Shown here: positions 15,778-24,506 of the stretch, in pieces
How the letters are laid out: the number at the start of each line of letters is the position of its first letter
Numbering within the stretch: position 1 is the first letter of the stretch
Source: Streptomyces varsoviensis
GTDB taxonomy: Bacteria; Actinomycetota; Actinomycetes; Streptomycetales; Streptomycetaceae
NCBI RefSeq assembly: GCF_000718635.1
Contig: NZ_JOBF01000003.1
Span: 310,001 to 374,000, forward strand
Direction of reading: 5' to 3'
DNA length: 64,000 nt
Program-made: the position numbers and the translations under genes
Notes under the pieces: model-generated
What the model was told of the DNA's origin: nothing
Seen by the model: only the letters and a program-made list of their open reading frames with translations
Database searches by the model: none

Positions 15778-16599
15778 GTGGCAGCCCGTACCCGTCCGCA
15801 TCCCCGCCGCAGCCGGCCCGCCGCTCGTACGGCCGCTGTCCGTACGTCTTTCGTCGCGGCGGCGGTGCTGGTGGCCGGGGTCGCCGTGGCGGGGTGCGGT
15901 GGCGGGGACGCTTCGGACGCGGAGCCGGAGTACAAGTCGTTCGCGGTCAAGGGGAAGGAGCTGACCGTCGACAGCGACAACTCCGAGGTCGAGGTGGTGA
16001 CCGCCGACAAGAAGGGCGCCAAGGACGGCAAGGAAGTCAAAGTCACCCGGTGGTTCAAGGGAAAGAGCATCGGCGGGTCGGCCAAGGCCGACTGGCAGGT
16101 GAACGGCGACACCCTCAAGCTGCGCGTCCACTGCAGCGGGATCAGCGCCACGTGCGCCGCGAAGCACAAGGTCGAGGTGCCGGCCGGGGTCGCCGTGACC
16201 GTCAAGAGCGACAACGGGCCGGTGCGGGCCGACGGGATCGCGGCCGCGCTGCACCTGACCGCGCACAGCGGCGCCATCACCGTCCGGGACCCCGGCGGGC
16301 CGCTCGACATCAGCACCACCAACGGCGCCGTGAAGGCCACCGGCGTCGCCTCCTCCCAGGTCAAGACGGAGACCTCCAACGGCCCCGTGCACCTCGCCCT
16401 CACCCGCGTCCCCGACCGCGTGGACGCCACCACCAGCAATGGGCCCGTCGACATCGAGCTGCCCCGCTCCCCGTACAAGCTGGACGTCAAGACCAAGAAC
16501 GGCTCGCAGTCTCTGGACGTCCCCCGCGACGACGCCAGCAAGCACGTCGTCTCCGTCCACACCAGCAATGGCCCGGTGAAGGTGCGCACCGCGAACTAA
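15778..16599 (+). CDS. DUF4097-like beta-repeat lipoprotein
   Basis: 273 residues from the GTG at 15778 (GGAG nearby). A Sec/lipoprotein signal with an Arg-rich n-region leads to the lipobox VAVAGC (Cys about residue 41), so the mature protein is probably membrane-anchored outside the cell. The rest consists of repeated short beta motifs around SDNGPVRAD, TNGAVKAT, SNGPVHLA, SNGPVDIE and SNGPVKVR, spaced about 20-25 residues, as in the DUF4097/DUF4098 right-handed beta-solenoid fold. Only three cysteines occur. Function unknown. A promoter with an AT-rich box sits just upstream, after the tRNA. Confidence 0.75.
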   Translation: MAARTRPHPRRSRPAARTAAVRTSFVAAAVLVAGVAVAGCGGGDASDAEPEYKSFAVKGKELTVDSDNSEVEVVTADKKGAKDGKEVKVTRWFKGKSIGGSAKADWQVNGDTLKLRVHCSGISATCAAKHKVEVPAGVAVTVKSDNGPVRADGIAAALHLTAHSGAITVRDPGGPLDISTTNGAVKATGVASSQVKTETSNGPVHLALTRVPDRVDATTSNGPVDIELPRSPYKLDVKTKNGSQSLDVPRDDASKHVVSVHTSNGPVKVRTAN

Positions 16600-16673
16600 T
16601 CGCCCGCTGTGTTCGTCCTTTACGGGTGGGAGAATGGCATCCGGGCCAGGGGCGATCCATCGGGAGAGGGCAA

Positions 16674-18056
16674 GTGACGGCGATACTCGCGCAGTCTGTA
16701 CGACCGGTACGCCGCCGATTCGCCGGGGCCGCGACAGTCCTCGGCGAGAGTGTCGCGCTGGCGCTGCTGCCCCTGCCGCTGCTGCTCGCCGCCGTGCCCG
16801 CCGCCTTCGCCGGGGGCGGCACGCGGCGCTGGGGCTGGGGCCGCGGCGAGAGCCAGCGGGCCGACGCGCAGGCCGCGAAGGACGCCGCCGCCGCGGCCTT
16901 CTACGAGCTGGACACCGCCCAGCGCGACCTCCAGATCTCGATCGAGACGATCACCGCGGTCGACGACTCCCCCGCGGCGCGCAAGGCCGCCGCCGACTTC
17001 GCCGCGTTCGGGGACCGCGTCGACCAGGTCTCCACCGCGTACATCACGGCCGTCGACTCCCACGACCTCGACCGCGACGACCTCGACGCCGGAGCCGCCG
17101 CCCGCGCCCGCGCCGACCTGACGAAGGCCAAGGACGAGCTGGAGCGGGTCAAGGGCGACCTGGAGCGGTTCGGGCAGGGGCTCGCGCCGCTGCTGGACAC
17201 GGCGGAGACCCGGCTGGCCCGGCTCGCGCCCGCCGTGGAGCGGGCCCGGCAGGGGCTGCTCGCCGCGAGCAACGCCCTCGACGCGGTACGGGCCGCCGGG
17301 CTCGGCGCCGACGACCTCGCCGCCCGGCTCGCCGCCCTCGGCCCCGAGCTGACCAAGCTCAACCAGGGCGCGGGCCGGCACGGCGTGCAGGAGACCATCA
17401 CCCGCGCCGACCGCGTGCTGCGCGAGGCGGAGGCGATCCGCGGCGAGGCGGACCGGCTGCCGGAGAAGGCCGCCGAGATAGACAAGCGGCTCGTCTCGCT
17501 GCGCACCCGCGCCCAGGCCATCACCACCCGCGCCGCCGGCGTCGCCCCGGTCCTGAGCGAGCTGCGCCGCCGCTACAGCGCCGCCTGCTGGCAGGATCTG
17601 CAACAGGTTCCGGACCAGGCCGAGCAGGCCGTACGGCAGGCCGAGGAGAAGCTGCGGGAAGCCCGTACGGCGCGGGAGGAGCAGCGCTGGCCCGACGCCA
17701 CCGCCCTGCTGTCGACCGTACGGGCGCTGCTGAACACCACCGACGAGGGCGTCTCCGCCGCCTCCGACCGGCTGCGCAGGCTCGACGAGGTCTCCTTCGA
17801 CCACCAGAAGGAGGTCGAACGGACCCGCTTCGCCATCCGCGACGCGCAGCGCCTGGCCATGGCGGGGCGCGCCACCCCCGACCCGCGCACCGCCCGCCCG
17901 CTGGACGACGCCGTGGCCCGTCTCGACCGCGCCGTCGACGCGCTGAGCGGCCGGCACCCCGACTGGTGGCACTTCCTGACGGAGACGGAAGCGGTACGGC
18001 AGACGGCCGCCCGGGTGGTGCAGGAGATCCGCGAAGCCCGCGGCGCCGGACACTGA
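16674..18056 (+). CDS. Coiled-coil membrane-associated protein of unknown function
   Basis: 460 residues from the GTG at 16674 (GGGAGAGGG upstream). One N-terminal hydrophobic segment, ESVALALLPLPLLLAAVPAAF (about residues 26-46), acts as a membrane anchor or signal. The remainder is almost entirely charged helix with heptad-like Ala/Leu/Glu/Arg repeats (residues 70-450), hence long coiled coils. A similar helical segment (STAYITAVDSHDLDRDDLDA) occurs in Streptomyces TPM-domain proteins, but no TPM domain is present here. Its neighbours do not suggest a pathway. Function not assigned. Confidence 0.6.
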   Translation: MTAILAQSVRPVRRRFAGAATVLGESVALALLPLPLLLAAVPAAFAGGGTRRWGWGRGESQRADAQAAKDAAAAAFYELDTAQRDLQISIETITAVDDSPAARKAAADFAAFGDRVDQVSTAYITAVDSHDLDRDDLDAGAAARARADLTKAKDELERVKGDLERFGQGLAPLLDTAETRLARLAPAVERARQGLLAASNALDAVRAAGLGADDLAARLAALGPELTKLNQGAGRHGVQETITRADRVLREAEAIRGEADRLPEKAAEIDKRLVSLRTRAQAITTRAAGVAPVLSELRRRYSAACWQDLQQVPDQAEQAVRQAEEKLREARTAREEQRWPDATALLSTVRALLNTTDEGVSAASDRLRRLDEVSFDHQKEVERTRFAIRDAQRLAMAGRATPDPRTARPLDDAVARLDRAVDALSGRHPDWWHFLTETEAVRQTAARVVQEIREARGAGH

Positions 18057-18131
18057 GCCCGCGCACAGGGGGCGGTCGGTCCGGACCGCTCCCCCTCCAC
18101 CCTCCAACGGGCGGTGGTTATGCTGCCTGGC

Positions 18132-18350
18132 ATGCCCCGTTACGAGTACCGCTGCAAGACCTGTGGTGTCACCTTCGAACTCAAGCGGCCCATGGCCCGC
18201 TCCGCCGACCCCGCGAGCTGCCCGCACGGGCACGGCGACGCCGTGAAGCTGCTGTCCACCGTCGCCGTGGGCGGCGCGGCGCAGGCCCCGCAGGGCCAGC
18301 CGGCCGGGGGCGGTGGCGGTGGCTGCTGCGGCGGCGGTTGCTGCGGCTGA
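18132..18350 (+). CDS. FmdB-type zinc ribbon protein
   Basis: 72 residues from the ATG at 18132. MPRYEYRCKTCGVTFELKRPM is the FmdB zinc-ribbon start, with the first CxxC knuckle (Cys 8/11); one further Cys (SCPHG) supplies part of the second. The C-terminus is a glycine/cysteine cluster (GGGGCCGGGCCG-like), frequent in actinobacterial FmdB proteins. It is a putative regulatory or small nucleic-acid-binding protein, role unknown. Confidence 0.85.
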   Translation: MPRYEYRCKTCGVTFELKRPMARSADPASCPHGHGDAVKLLSTVAVGGAAQAPQGQPAGGGGGGCCGGGCCG

Positions 18351-18375
18351 GTTGAGCTGACCGGCCCGTAGGCGG

Positions 18376-18458
18376 ACCCTGGGAGTACGTACGTGCCGCG
18401 CGTACGCGACACGCGCGCGCCGGACGCGTACGTACGGCCCAGTACGCACGTACGCACC
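18376..18458 (+). repeat. TACGTACG-rich low-complexity noncoding stretch
   Basis: Alternating CGTACG/GCGCG motifs (GTACGTACGTGCCGCGCGTACG and similar) recur through the gap between the zinc-ribbon and DUF4383 genes. Several overlapping self-complementary octamers allow cruciform or hairpin structure. No ORF or RNA gene is seen. Confidence 0.6.
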
Positions 18459-18492
18459 TCCCTCAGCGCCACCGCAAAGGAGGGCCGGAACC

Positions 18493-19101
18493 ATGGCCAC
18501 AGGCCACGCCACGCACGGGCCCGAGCACGCGGGGCCCCGGCGGCCGCCCTACGGGTGGGTCCGCCGGCGGCGCACCACGCTCGACGAGCACCTGCCGACG
18601 GACCACCGTCTCAGCCAGGTCTACCGCGCCGGGGCCGGGCTCACCGGCCTGGTGCTGCTCGCCTTCGGCATCCTCGGGCTGATCGACAAGGTGGGGTTCT
18701 TCTCCACCCGGGGCGACACCGTCGCCGAACTCAACACCAACGGCGCGCTGAGCGTGCTGTCCATCGCCGTCGGCGTCCTGCTCTTCGTCGGCATGGTCAT
18801 CGGCGGCAACTTCGCCTCGACGCTCAACATCGTCCTCGGCGCGCTCTTCGTGCTCAGCGGCTTCGTCAATCTGGCCCTGCTGGACAGCCGCTACAACTTC
18901 CTGGCGTTCCGCATCCAGAACGTGCTGTTCAGCTTTGTCGTCGGCGTACTGCTGCTGATCTTCGGGATGTACGGGCGGGTCAGCGGCGGGCTCCCGCACG
19001 ACAACCCGTACTGGCGCGCCCGCCATCCGGAACAGGTCGCCCGCGAGGAGCGGGCCCGCCGCCGCCGGGAGCTCGGGAGGTTGGTGGGCCCTCCGAGGTG
19101 A
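18493..19101 (+). CDS. DUF4383 domain membrane protein
   Basis: 202 residues with a cytoplasmic Arg-rich N-terminus and four transmembrane segments: AGLTGLVLLAFGILGLID, ALSVLSIAVGVLLFVGMVIG, ASTLNIVLGALFVLSGFVNL and VLFSFVVGVLLLIFGMYGRV. The pattern (VYRAGAGLTGLVL... NFLAFRIQNVLFS) matches DUF4383. Function unknown; the C-terminus is a charged Arg/Glu helix. The ATG has GGAGGGCC upstream. Located just before a Ter-type locus but on the opposite strand. Confidence 0.85.
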   Translation: MATGHATHGPEHAGPRRPPYGWVRRRRTTLDEHLPTDHRLSQVYRAGAGLTGLVLLAFGILGLIDKVGFFSTRGDTVAELNTNGALSVLSIAVGVLLFVGMVIGGNFASTLNIVLGALFVLSGFVNLALLDSRYNFLAFRIQNVLFSFVVGVLLLIFGMYGRVSGGLPHDNPYWRARHPEQVAREERARRRRELGRLVGPPR

Positions 19102-19153
19102 TCCGCGGCCGGGCGGTGCAGCGCCTGCGGAAGGTGCGGGCAGTGCCCCCGGT

Positions 19154-19603
19154 TCAGGTCCCCGCGTGCTCCGGTGCGGCCTCCAGCAGCCGTCGGCGGA
19201 TCTCCTTCTCCTGGGCCCGCCGGGCCGTGACGTCCCGGATGACGGCCCCGACATGGGCCCCGTCGGCGTCTCCGTCGGCGGCGGGCAGCAGCACCACGCT
19301 GAACTCGATGGACAGCTTCCGGCCGTCCGCGGCCAGCGCGGGCACGGCGAGCAGGTCGTCGGCGCCGTACCGGCTGGTGCCCTTCTCCATGGCCGTGCGG
19401 TAGCCGTCCCAGTGCCGCTGCCGGTGCTTCTCGGGGATGATCACGTCCAGGCTGCCGCCCACGACCTCGGCGGCGGAGTAGCCGAAGATCCGCTCCGCAC
19501 CCTGGTTCCAGTAGCGGATCAGACCCTCGCGGTCGGTGATCACTATGCCGTCGGGGGCCTGGGCCACCATGCCCAGCACCACCTCGGGGTCCAAGTTGTC
19601 CAT
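19154..19603 (-). CDS. Single PAS-domain sensor protein
   Basis: 149 residues forming one PAS domain: DGIVITDREGLIRYWNQGAERIFGYSAAEVVGGSLDVIIPEKH, then a PAC-like end GAVIRDVTARRAQEKEIRRR. It has no histidine kinase, GGDEF or other output domain. The RYWNQGAERIFGY core suggests a flavin- or heme-free PAS that works as a protein-interaction sensor. A related stand-alone PAS protein is found in other Streptomyces. It is divergent from the DUF4383 gene on the plus strand (convergent stops). Confidence 0.85.
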   Translation of the reverse strand: MDNLDPEVVLGMVAQAPDGIVITDREGLIRYWNQGAERIFGYSAAEVVGGSLDVIIPEKHRQRHWDGYRTAMEKGTSRYGADDLLAVPALAADGRKLSIEFSVVLLPAADGDADGAHVGAVIRDVTARRAQEKEIRRRLLEAAPEHAGT

Positions 19604-19698
19604 GACGCCTCCAAGCCTGGGCGATCCGTCGCCCGCGGTGAGCGCGCGGATCTCAGTGCGATTGTATACAGTCGACCGGGCGGGAGGCCACCCCCGGC

Positions 19699-20538
19699 TC
19701 AGCCCGCCGCACCAGCCACGCCGACGTCCCCCGCGAAGGCCCGCACGATCTCCTCCCCCGCCGCCACACCGGTCGCCTCCACCACCCTGACATGCGGCGC
19801 GGACCAGCCCTCGGCCGCCAGCTCGCCATGGCCGGGCCGCCAGCCACGGTCGGCGGCGAGCAGCAGATCGGCGTCGAGAAGCGAGTCCCCGGCGGCGAGC
19901 ACCGTCCCGGCGCCCGTACGGCGGGCCACCTCGGCGACGGCCGCGCTCTTCGTGAGCGGCTTCGGGACCGCGTAGACCTTGCGGCCCTGCACGGAGACCG
20001 TCCAGCCCCGGCCGTCCGCCCAGACGGCCAGCTCCTTGACCCAGCCGTCGGGCAGCAGGTCACGCTCGACGACGAGGTAGGCGAAGAGGTCGGCGGCGGT
20101 GCGCTCCTTGAGGAGCCACGCCGGGTCGGCGGAGCGCAGGAGGTGGGCGCGGACCTCGTCCAGTCCGGCGCACTCGGCGGCCAGCGTCCGCCGCACCCGC
20201 GCCTGCCAGTCGGCGTCCGGCTCGCCGCGTACGAGCAGTTGCCCGCCGTTGGCGCAGATCGCGAACTCCGCGGGCGGGCCCGGGAGCCGGACGCGCTCGT
20301 ACTGCTCGCGCGTACGGGTGGTGGCCGGCACGAAGTGCGCGGCCGAGCGCACCTCGGCGAGCAGCGCGGCGGCGGTCTCCGTCAGATAGGAGAGCGGCCG
20401 GTGCTCGTACACCTCGACGCACAGCAGCCGGGGCGCCTCGGCGTCGGGCATCCGCAGGTCGAGGGCGGCGGCGGAGTAGATGAGGGTGCGGTCGAGGTCG
20501 CTCGCGATCAGGGTGGTCATGGCGGAGTCCGTGCTCAC
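19699..20538 (-). CDS. HAD-superfamily phosphatase of the Ter biosynthetic module
   Basis: 279 residues from the GTG at 20538 (a GTGA overlap with the stop of the upstream gene). HAD motif I is LIASDLDRTLIYS (DxD), motif II is VPATTRTREQYERV and motif IV is VLAAGDSLLDADLLLAADRG. The order and cap insertion match the HAD phosphatases encoded with Ter-type phosphoribosyltransferases. It would dephosphorylate a sugar-phosphate or nucleotide-like intermediate in that pathway. An internal ATG at 20520 is an alternative start. It is the last gene of a three-gene operon. Confidence 0.85.
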   Translation of the reverse strand: MSTDSAMTTLIASDLDRTLIYSAAALDLRMPDAEAPRLLCVEVYEHRPLSYLTETAAALLAEVRSAAHFVPATTRTREQYERVRLPGPPAEFAICANGGQLLVRGEPDADWQARVRRTLAAECAGLDEVRAHLLRSADPAWLLKERTAADLFAYLVVERDLLPDGWVKELAVWADGRGWTVSVQGRKVYAVPKPLTKSAAVAEVARRTGAGTVLAAGDSLLDADLLLAADRGWRPGHGELAAEGWSAPHVRVVEATGVAAGEEIVRAFAGDVGVAGAAG

Positions 20539-23099
20539 AGGGCCGTCACCGCCCTGCCGTCCGCGCCCGTCGCGCCGCGCGTGTAGCGCGGGTGGATCAG
20601 GCCGACGCAGCTATAGGGGAGATCGTCGACCTCCTCCAACGGCACGCCGCGCTGCTCGGCCAGCAGCCGTACGTGCGCGAGGTCCGCGCCGGCGCCCCGG
20701 CGGGCGAGGATCTTCCACGGGACGCGGCGCAGCAGCACGCGGGTCGTCTCGCCGACGCCCGGCTTGACGAGGTTCACGTCGTGGATGCCGTACTCCTCGC
20801 TGATCCGCTCGACGGCCGCCCACCCCGCCCAGGTGGGCGTACGGTCCGCCGCCGCCAGCTCCTTGGCGTCGGCGGCCACCTGCTCGGCCACCTCCTCGAA
20901 CCGCGCCTCGACGGCGTCGAGGAAGTGCCGGGACACGTCGGAGCCGGCCAGTTCGCGGTAGAACTTCGCGCCGTGGAAGTCGTCCGGGCCGACGAGGTCC
21001 GCGCGCAGCACGGTGCGCGAAATGAGCCCGGATACGGTCGAGTTGAGGCAGGCGGAGGGTATGAGGAAGTCGTCGCGCGTGCCGTAGGTGTCGACGCAGC
21101 CGCCGGGGTCGGCGAGCACGGCGATACGGGGATTGAAGCCGACGCAGCCCGTCTGATCCTCGAACTCCCGCAGGGCATCCGCGAGTTCGCGGGTGATCGC
21201 GCCCTTTCCCGTCCAGCCGTCGACGAAGACCACGTCGGAGGGGTCGTGATGGGCCGCCAGCCAGCGCAGCGCGGTCGCGTCGATGCCCCGGCCGCGCACG
21301 ATCGAGATGGCGTAGTGCGGCAGCTCCAGGCCGTGCGCGTGGCGCGCCCAGCGCCGCATCAGCACGCCTACGGGCGTACCGGCCCGCGCGAGCGAGACCA
21401 GGACGGGCCGGGGCGAGCGCTCGGCGAGCAGCGTCTCGGTGACGGCGCCGACGGCGCGCGCGATACGGGCGGCGGACGCGGCGAGCGCGGAGCGGAACAG
21501 CTCCTGGTACGCCGCGCTCGGCTGGTACTCCACCGGCAGCGACTCCGCGTAGTGCGCGCCGCCGTTCTGGACCGCCTCCTCACGCTCCTCCGTGGGCGCC
21601 TCCAGCGCCACGGCCGAGAGGTCCTGGAGCAGCCAGCCGACCTCGTCGGGGGCGTAGGAGGAGAACTGGGGGCCGCGCAGCGGTTCCGGCGCGGGCGGCG
21701 CCTGGCTTCCGGATTGCGAGGGGGAGCCGGCGGCGGGCCGGTAGGAGGGGATCACGGCCAGCAGCACCTGCCCCGTGTGGGCGGAGAGCCGCGCCAACAG
21801 CCCGTCCGGAGCGTGGAGTTCGGGCGTGTCGGCGGCGGAGTCGACCACCGCCACCACGGCGTCGAAGCCGCCGCCCGCCACGTTGTAGGCGTACCGCTCG
21901 CCCGGCCCGTCGGCGGGCGCGTCGTGGGCGGGGAAGGCGAGGCGGGTACGGATCGCGTAGCCGGGGTCGTCGACGGCGAGGACCGGGGAGCGGGTGGTGG
22001 TCGAGGAGTAGACCTCGGCGCGCTCCCCCAGGGCGGCGTCGAGCGCGTCGGCGATGCGCAGCGGCGCGTACATCAGCTCTTCGAAGCCGAGGACGAGTAC
22101 GCGCCGGACGCCGGTCCCGGTCTCGTCCAGCGCCCCGGCGATACGGGCCGCCATGCCCGGCAGCGCGGCGTCCAGGGTCTCCCGGTGGCGCGGGGTGAAG
22201 CCGTGCCGGCCGCCGTCGGGCAGCCCCTCGGGCCAGCCCAGTTCCACCCGGCGCACCTCACCGAGGCCCGGCGGAGCACCGGCCGTATCCGCCATCCCTT
22301 CGTACTCCGCGACGAGTTCGCGCCCCCGCTCCAGCACCCCCTCCGGCAGCCGCACCGTCCCCGTGGCCAGCGCCACCAGGTCGATGCGGGCGCCCAGGTC
22401 GGCCGCGAAGTCGGCGAGCCGGGCGCGGTCCGCCGGGGAGCGCATGTCGACGAGGGCCACGATGACGTACCGGTCGCGCGGGTAGCGGGCGTGCAGGGCG
22501 GCGATGGTGTTGAGGACCGTACGGCCGGTGGAGAACTCGTCGTCGACGATGACCAGCGGGCCGTCGCCGCCGAGGAGTTCGGGGTCCTCGGGGAGGAGGA
22601 GGTGCGAGGTGGCGTGGCTGTGCTCCTCCTCGAAGCCGCCGACGGGGACCGTGCCGGCGACCGGGCGGCGCGTCGAGTGCAGATAGGGGGCGAGGGCCAG
22701 CCCGTCGGCCGCGCTGTGGCCGAGTCCGGTGGCGGTCTCCGCGTAGCCGAGGACCACGGCGCGCGCGGCGTCCGCGTCGCCGAGGAGTTCCCGTACCCGG
22801 CGCCCGAGGCCGGCCCCGGCCCCGTACACGGCGGAGGGCCGCTGCGGCACGTGCTTGCCGAGCACGTTGGAGACGAGCAGGTGGGCGCGCTTGGGGTTGC
22901 GCCGCAGCGCCAGGCCCAGCAGCTCCGGGAGGGCCGGGTCGCCGGCCAGCCCCACGCCCAGCCGGTCCGCGACCCACTGCCCTGACCACACCACGCCGTC
23001 GCCCACTCTCTCGCCGCCCCGTTCGCCGCTCTGCGCGCCGCCCTGTGCGCCGCTCTCTTCGATGATCGCTTCGCCGCTCTCTTCGATGATCTCGTTCAC
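20535..23099 (-). CDS. Fused TRSP phosphoribosyltransferase - StiP-like PRTase - PELOTA protein (Ter biosynthetic module)
   Basis: 854 residues from a GTG at 23099 overlapping the previous stop (GTGA). Three regions are seen. An N-terminal orotate-PRTase-like domain has the PRPP loop PLVIVDDEFSTGRT (about residues 180-193). A TRSP region contains TTTRSPVLAVDDPG near residue 363. A second PRTase-like domain with VVFVDGWTGKGAI (about 621-633) corresponds to the StiP/cysteine-protease family. A C-terminal PELOTA-type RNA-binding segment ends EEVDDLPYSCVGLIHPRYT. The described Ter module makes a nucleoside-like metabolite, with these as separate proteins in other bacteria. The N-terminus has a duplicated AIIEESG stretch. 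Confidence 0.85.
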   Translation of the reverse strand: MNEIIEESGEAIIEESGAQGGAQSGERGGERVGDGVVWSGQWVADRLGVGLAGDPALPELLGLALRRNPKRAHLLVSNVLGKHVPQRPSAVYGAGAGLGRRVRELLGDADAARAVVLGYAETATGLGHSAADGLALAPYLHSTRRPVAGTVPVGGFEEEHSHATSHLLLPEDPELLGGDGPLVIVDDEFSTGRTVLNTIAALHARYPRDRYVIVALVDMRSPADRARLADFAADLGARIDLVALATGTVRLPEGVLERGRELVAEYEGMADTAGAPPGLGEVRRVELGWPEGLPDGGRHGFTPRHRETLDAALPGMAARIAGALDETGTGVRRVLVLGFEELMYAPLRIADALDAALGERAEVYSSTTTRSPVLAVDDPGYAIRTRLAFPAHDAPADGPGERYAYNVAGGGFDAVVAVVDSAADTPELHAPDGLLARLSAHTGQVLLAVIPSYRPAAGSPSQSGSQAPPAPEPLRGPQFSSYAPDEVGWLLQDLSAVALEAPTEEREEAVQNGGAHYAESLPVEYQPSAAYQELFRSALAASAARIARAVGAVTETLLAERSPRPVLVSLARAGTPVGVLMRRWARHAHGLELPHYAISIVRGRGIDATALRWLAAHHDPSDVVFVDGWTGKGAITRELADALREFEDQTGCVGFNPRIAVLADPGGCVDTYGTRDDFLIPSACLNSTVSGLISRTVLRADLVGPDDFHGAKFYRELAGSDVSRHFLDAVEARFEEVAEQVAADAKELAAADRTPTWAGWAAVERISEEYGIHDVNLVKPGVGETTRVLLRRVPWKILARRGAGADLAHVRLLAEQRGVPLEEVDDLPYSCVGLIHPRYTRGATGADGRAVTAL

Positions 23100-24265
23100 G
23101 CGCTCCGCACCCCCGCCGCCAGCAGGTCCACGAAGCCGACGTCCTCCCGCGCGACGCCGAAGACCTCGGCGCGCAGCATGATCCGCTCCGCCCAGGCCCG
23201 GTGCGGCTTCACCTCGTTCATCTTGTTGGTGTAGGCGGACCGCAGCACTCCGCCGCCGTCGCGGCCGGGCCGCAGGATGTCCTCGGCGTCGCCGAACTCC
23301 TCGTGGCTGACGACGGACAGCGCGTGCACGGGCGCGACGTGCGAGGGGTGGATGCACGTCTTGCCCTGGAGGCCGTTGGCCCGGTCGAGTTCGATCTCCC
23401 GCAGCAGCCCGTCGATGTCGTGCTCGATGAGGGCGGTGCGCAGCGCCTCCGCGGAGCCGGCGAAGGGGCTGCGGCGCAGTTGCGGCTTGAACATCCGCTC
23501 GTGCTGCCGGAAGTACTCCCATACGGGCCCGGTGACCGTGAAGCCCGTGCCGTCGGCCCGGCCGAGGACGTTCACGACGTCCGCGATGACGGAGGCGACG
23601 AGCTGCACGTCGTACGCGGTCATGTCGGGCGCGCGGCGCAGTCCGTACGCGGAGCAGAAGTCGGTGACGCCGAGCCGCAGGGCCAGCACCCGGTCGCGGT
23701 ACTTGTCGACCGTGCGGGCGATGCCGGCGAGCGTCTCGGTGCGGGTCTCCAGGTGGAGCAGCTCCGGCGATTCGAGTACGGGCATGGCGAAGAGCCGCCG
23801 CCCGCAGCCGTGCTCGGCGGCCAGCAGCGCCTCCAGGAAGGGGACGCCGCGCTCCTCGGTGAACTTGGGCAGCACGAACCCGGTGAGCAGCCGGCCGGCG
23901 CGGCCGAGCCGCCGCGTGAGGTCGGGTATCTGGCGGGGCGTACGGACGCGGATGAACAGCAGCGGCAGGCTCGCGTCGGCGTCGCGCCCGGCGAGGTCGG
24001 CGAACTGCCGCACCAGGTTCTCCTCGGCGCCCGGCACGTCCGCGTCGTCGATGGAGTCCTCCAGGCACAGCACCATGGAGACGACGCCCCGGCCGGCCTG
24101 GCGCACGATGTCGTCGGCGAGGCGGGGGCGGGTGGCGGGGCTGTAGAGCGTGGCGCCGAGGGCGGTCGCGAGCGTACGGGCCGGGGAGGCGGCGGTGAAC
24201 TCGCGGGGCGCCCGGTGGAACAGGGCCTCGCGTTCCTCGGGTGCCAGATATCCGAAATGTTTCAT
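23096..24265 (-). CDS. HpcH/HpaI (CitE-like) aldolase of the Ter biosynthetic module
   Basis: 389 residues from the ATG at 24265 (GGAGAG upstream; a GTG at 24280 is possible). It has a TIM-barrel of the C-C bond lyase family: [21 protein letters not shown] (the metal/acid region after strand 2), [31 protein letters not shown], and [18 protein letters not shown] near residue 275 (the His-Pro-Ser CitE signature). The family cleaves or forms beta-hydroxy acyl or aldol products. As the first gene of the operon with the fused PRTase and the HAD protein, it is likely to supply a carbon unit for the metabolite. Confidence 0.85.
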   Translation of the reverse strand: MKHFGYLAPEEREALFHRAPREFTAASPARTLATALGATLYSPATRPRLADDIVRQAGRGVVSMVLCLEDSIDDADVPGAEENLVRQFADLAGRDADASLPLLFIRVRTPRQIPDLTRRLGRAGRLLTGFVLPKFTEERGVPFLEALLAAEHGCGRRLFAMPVLESPELLHLETRTETLAGIARTVDKYRDRVLALRLGVTDFCSAYGLRRAPDMTAYDVQLVASVIADVVNVLGRADGTGFTVTGPVWEYFRQHERMFKPQLRRSPFAGSAEALRTALIEHDIDGLLREIELDRANGLQGKTCIHPSHVAPVHALSVVSHEEFGDAEDILRPGRDGGGVLRSAYTNKMNEVKPHRAWAERIMLRAEVFGVAREDVGFVDLLAAGVRSA

Positions 24266-24506
24266 CGCTCTCTCCGTCACGCGGCGGCCCTCCCTCGACC
24301 CGTCCGGTCCGGAAGCATGGCCGATTATCGTACGTCCGGCGGTGGGGCGAGAGTTCCCGGCGACCGAAGCGGCGGCCCGCCGCACCGGTGAGGCGCCCTT
24401 CCGGAGCCGTACGGGCGCGTGCGGCCGGGCCCCGAGGGCAGATCCCACCGGCCGTACGGTCCCCCTGCGTTGTCCCCGCGCGGGCCCAGCAGGCAGGATG
24501 ACGGAT

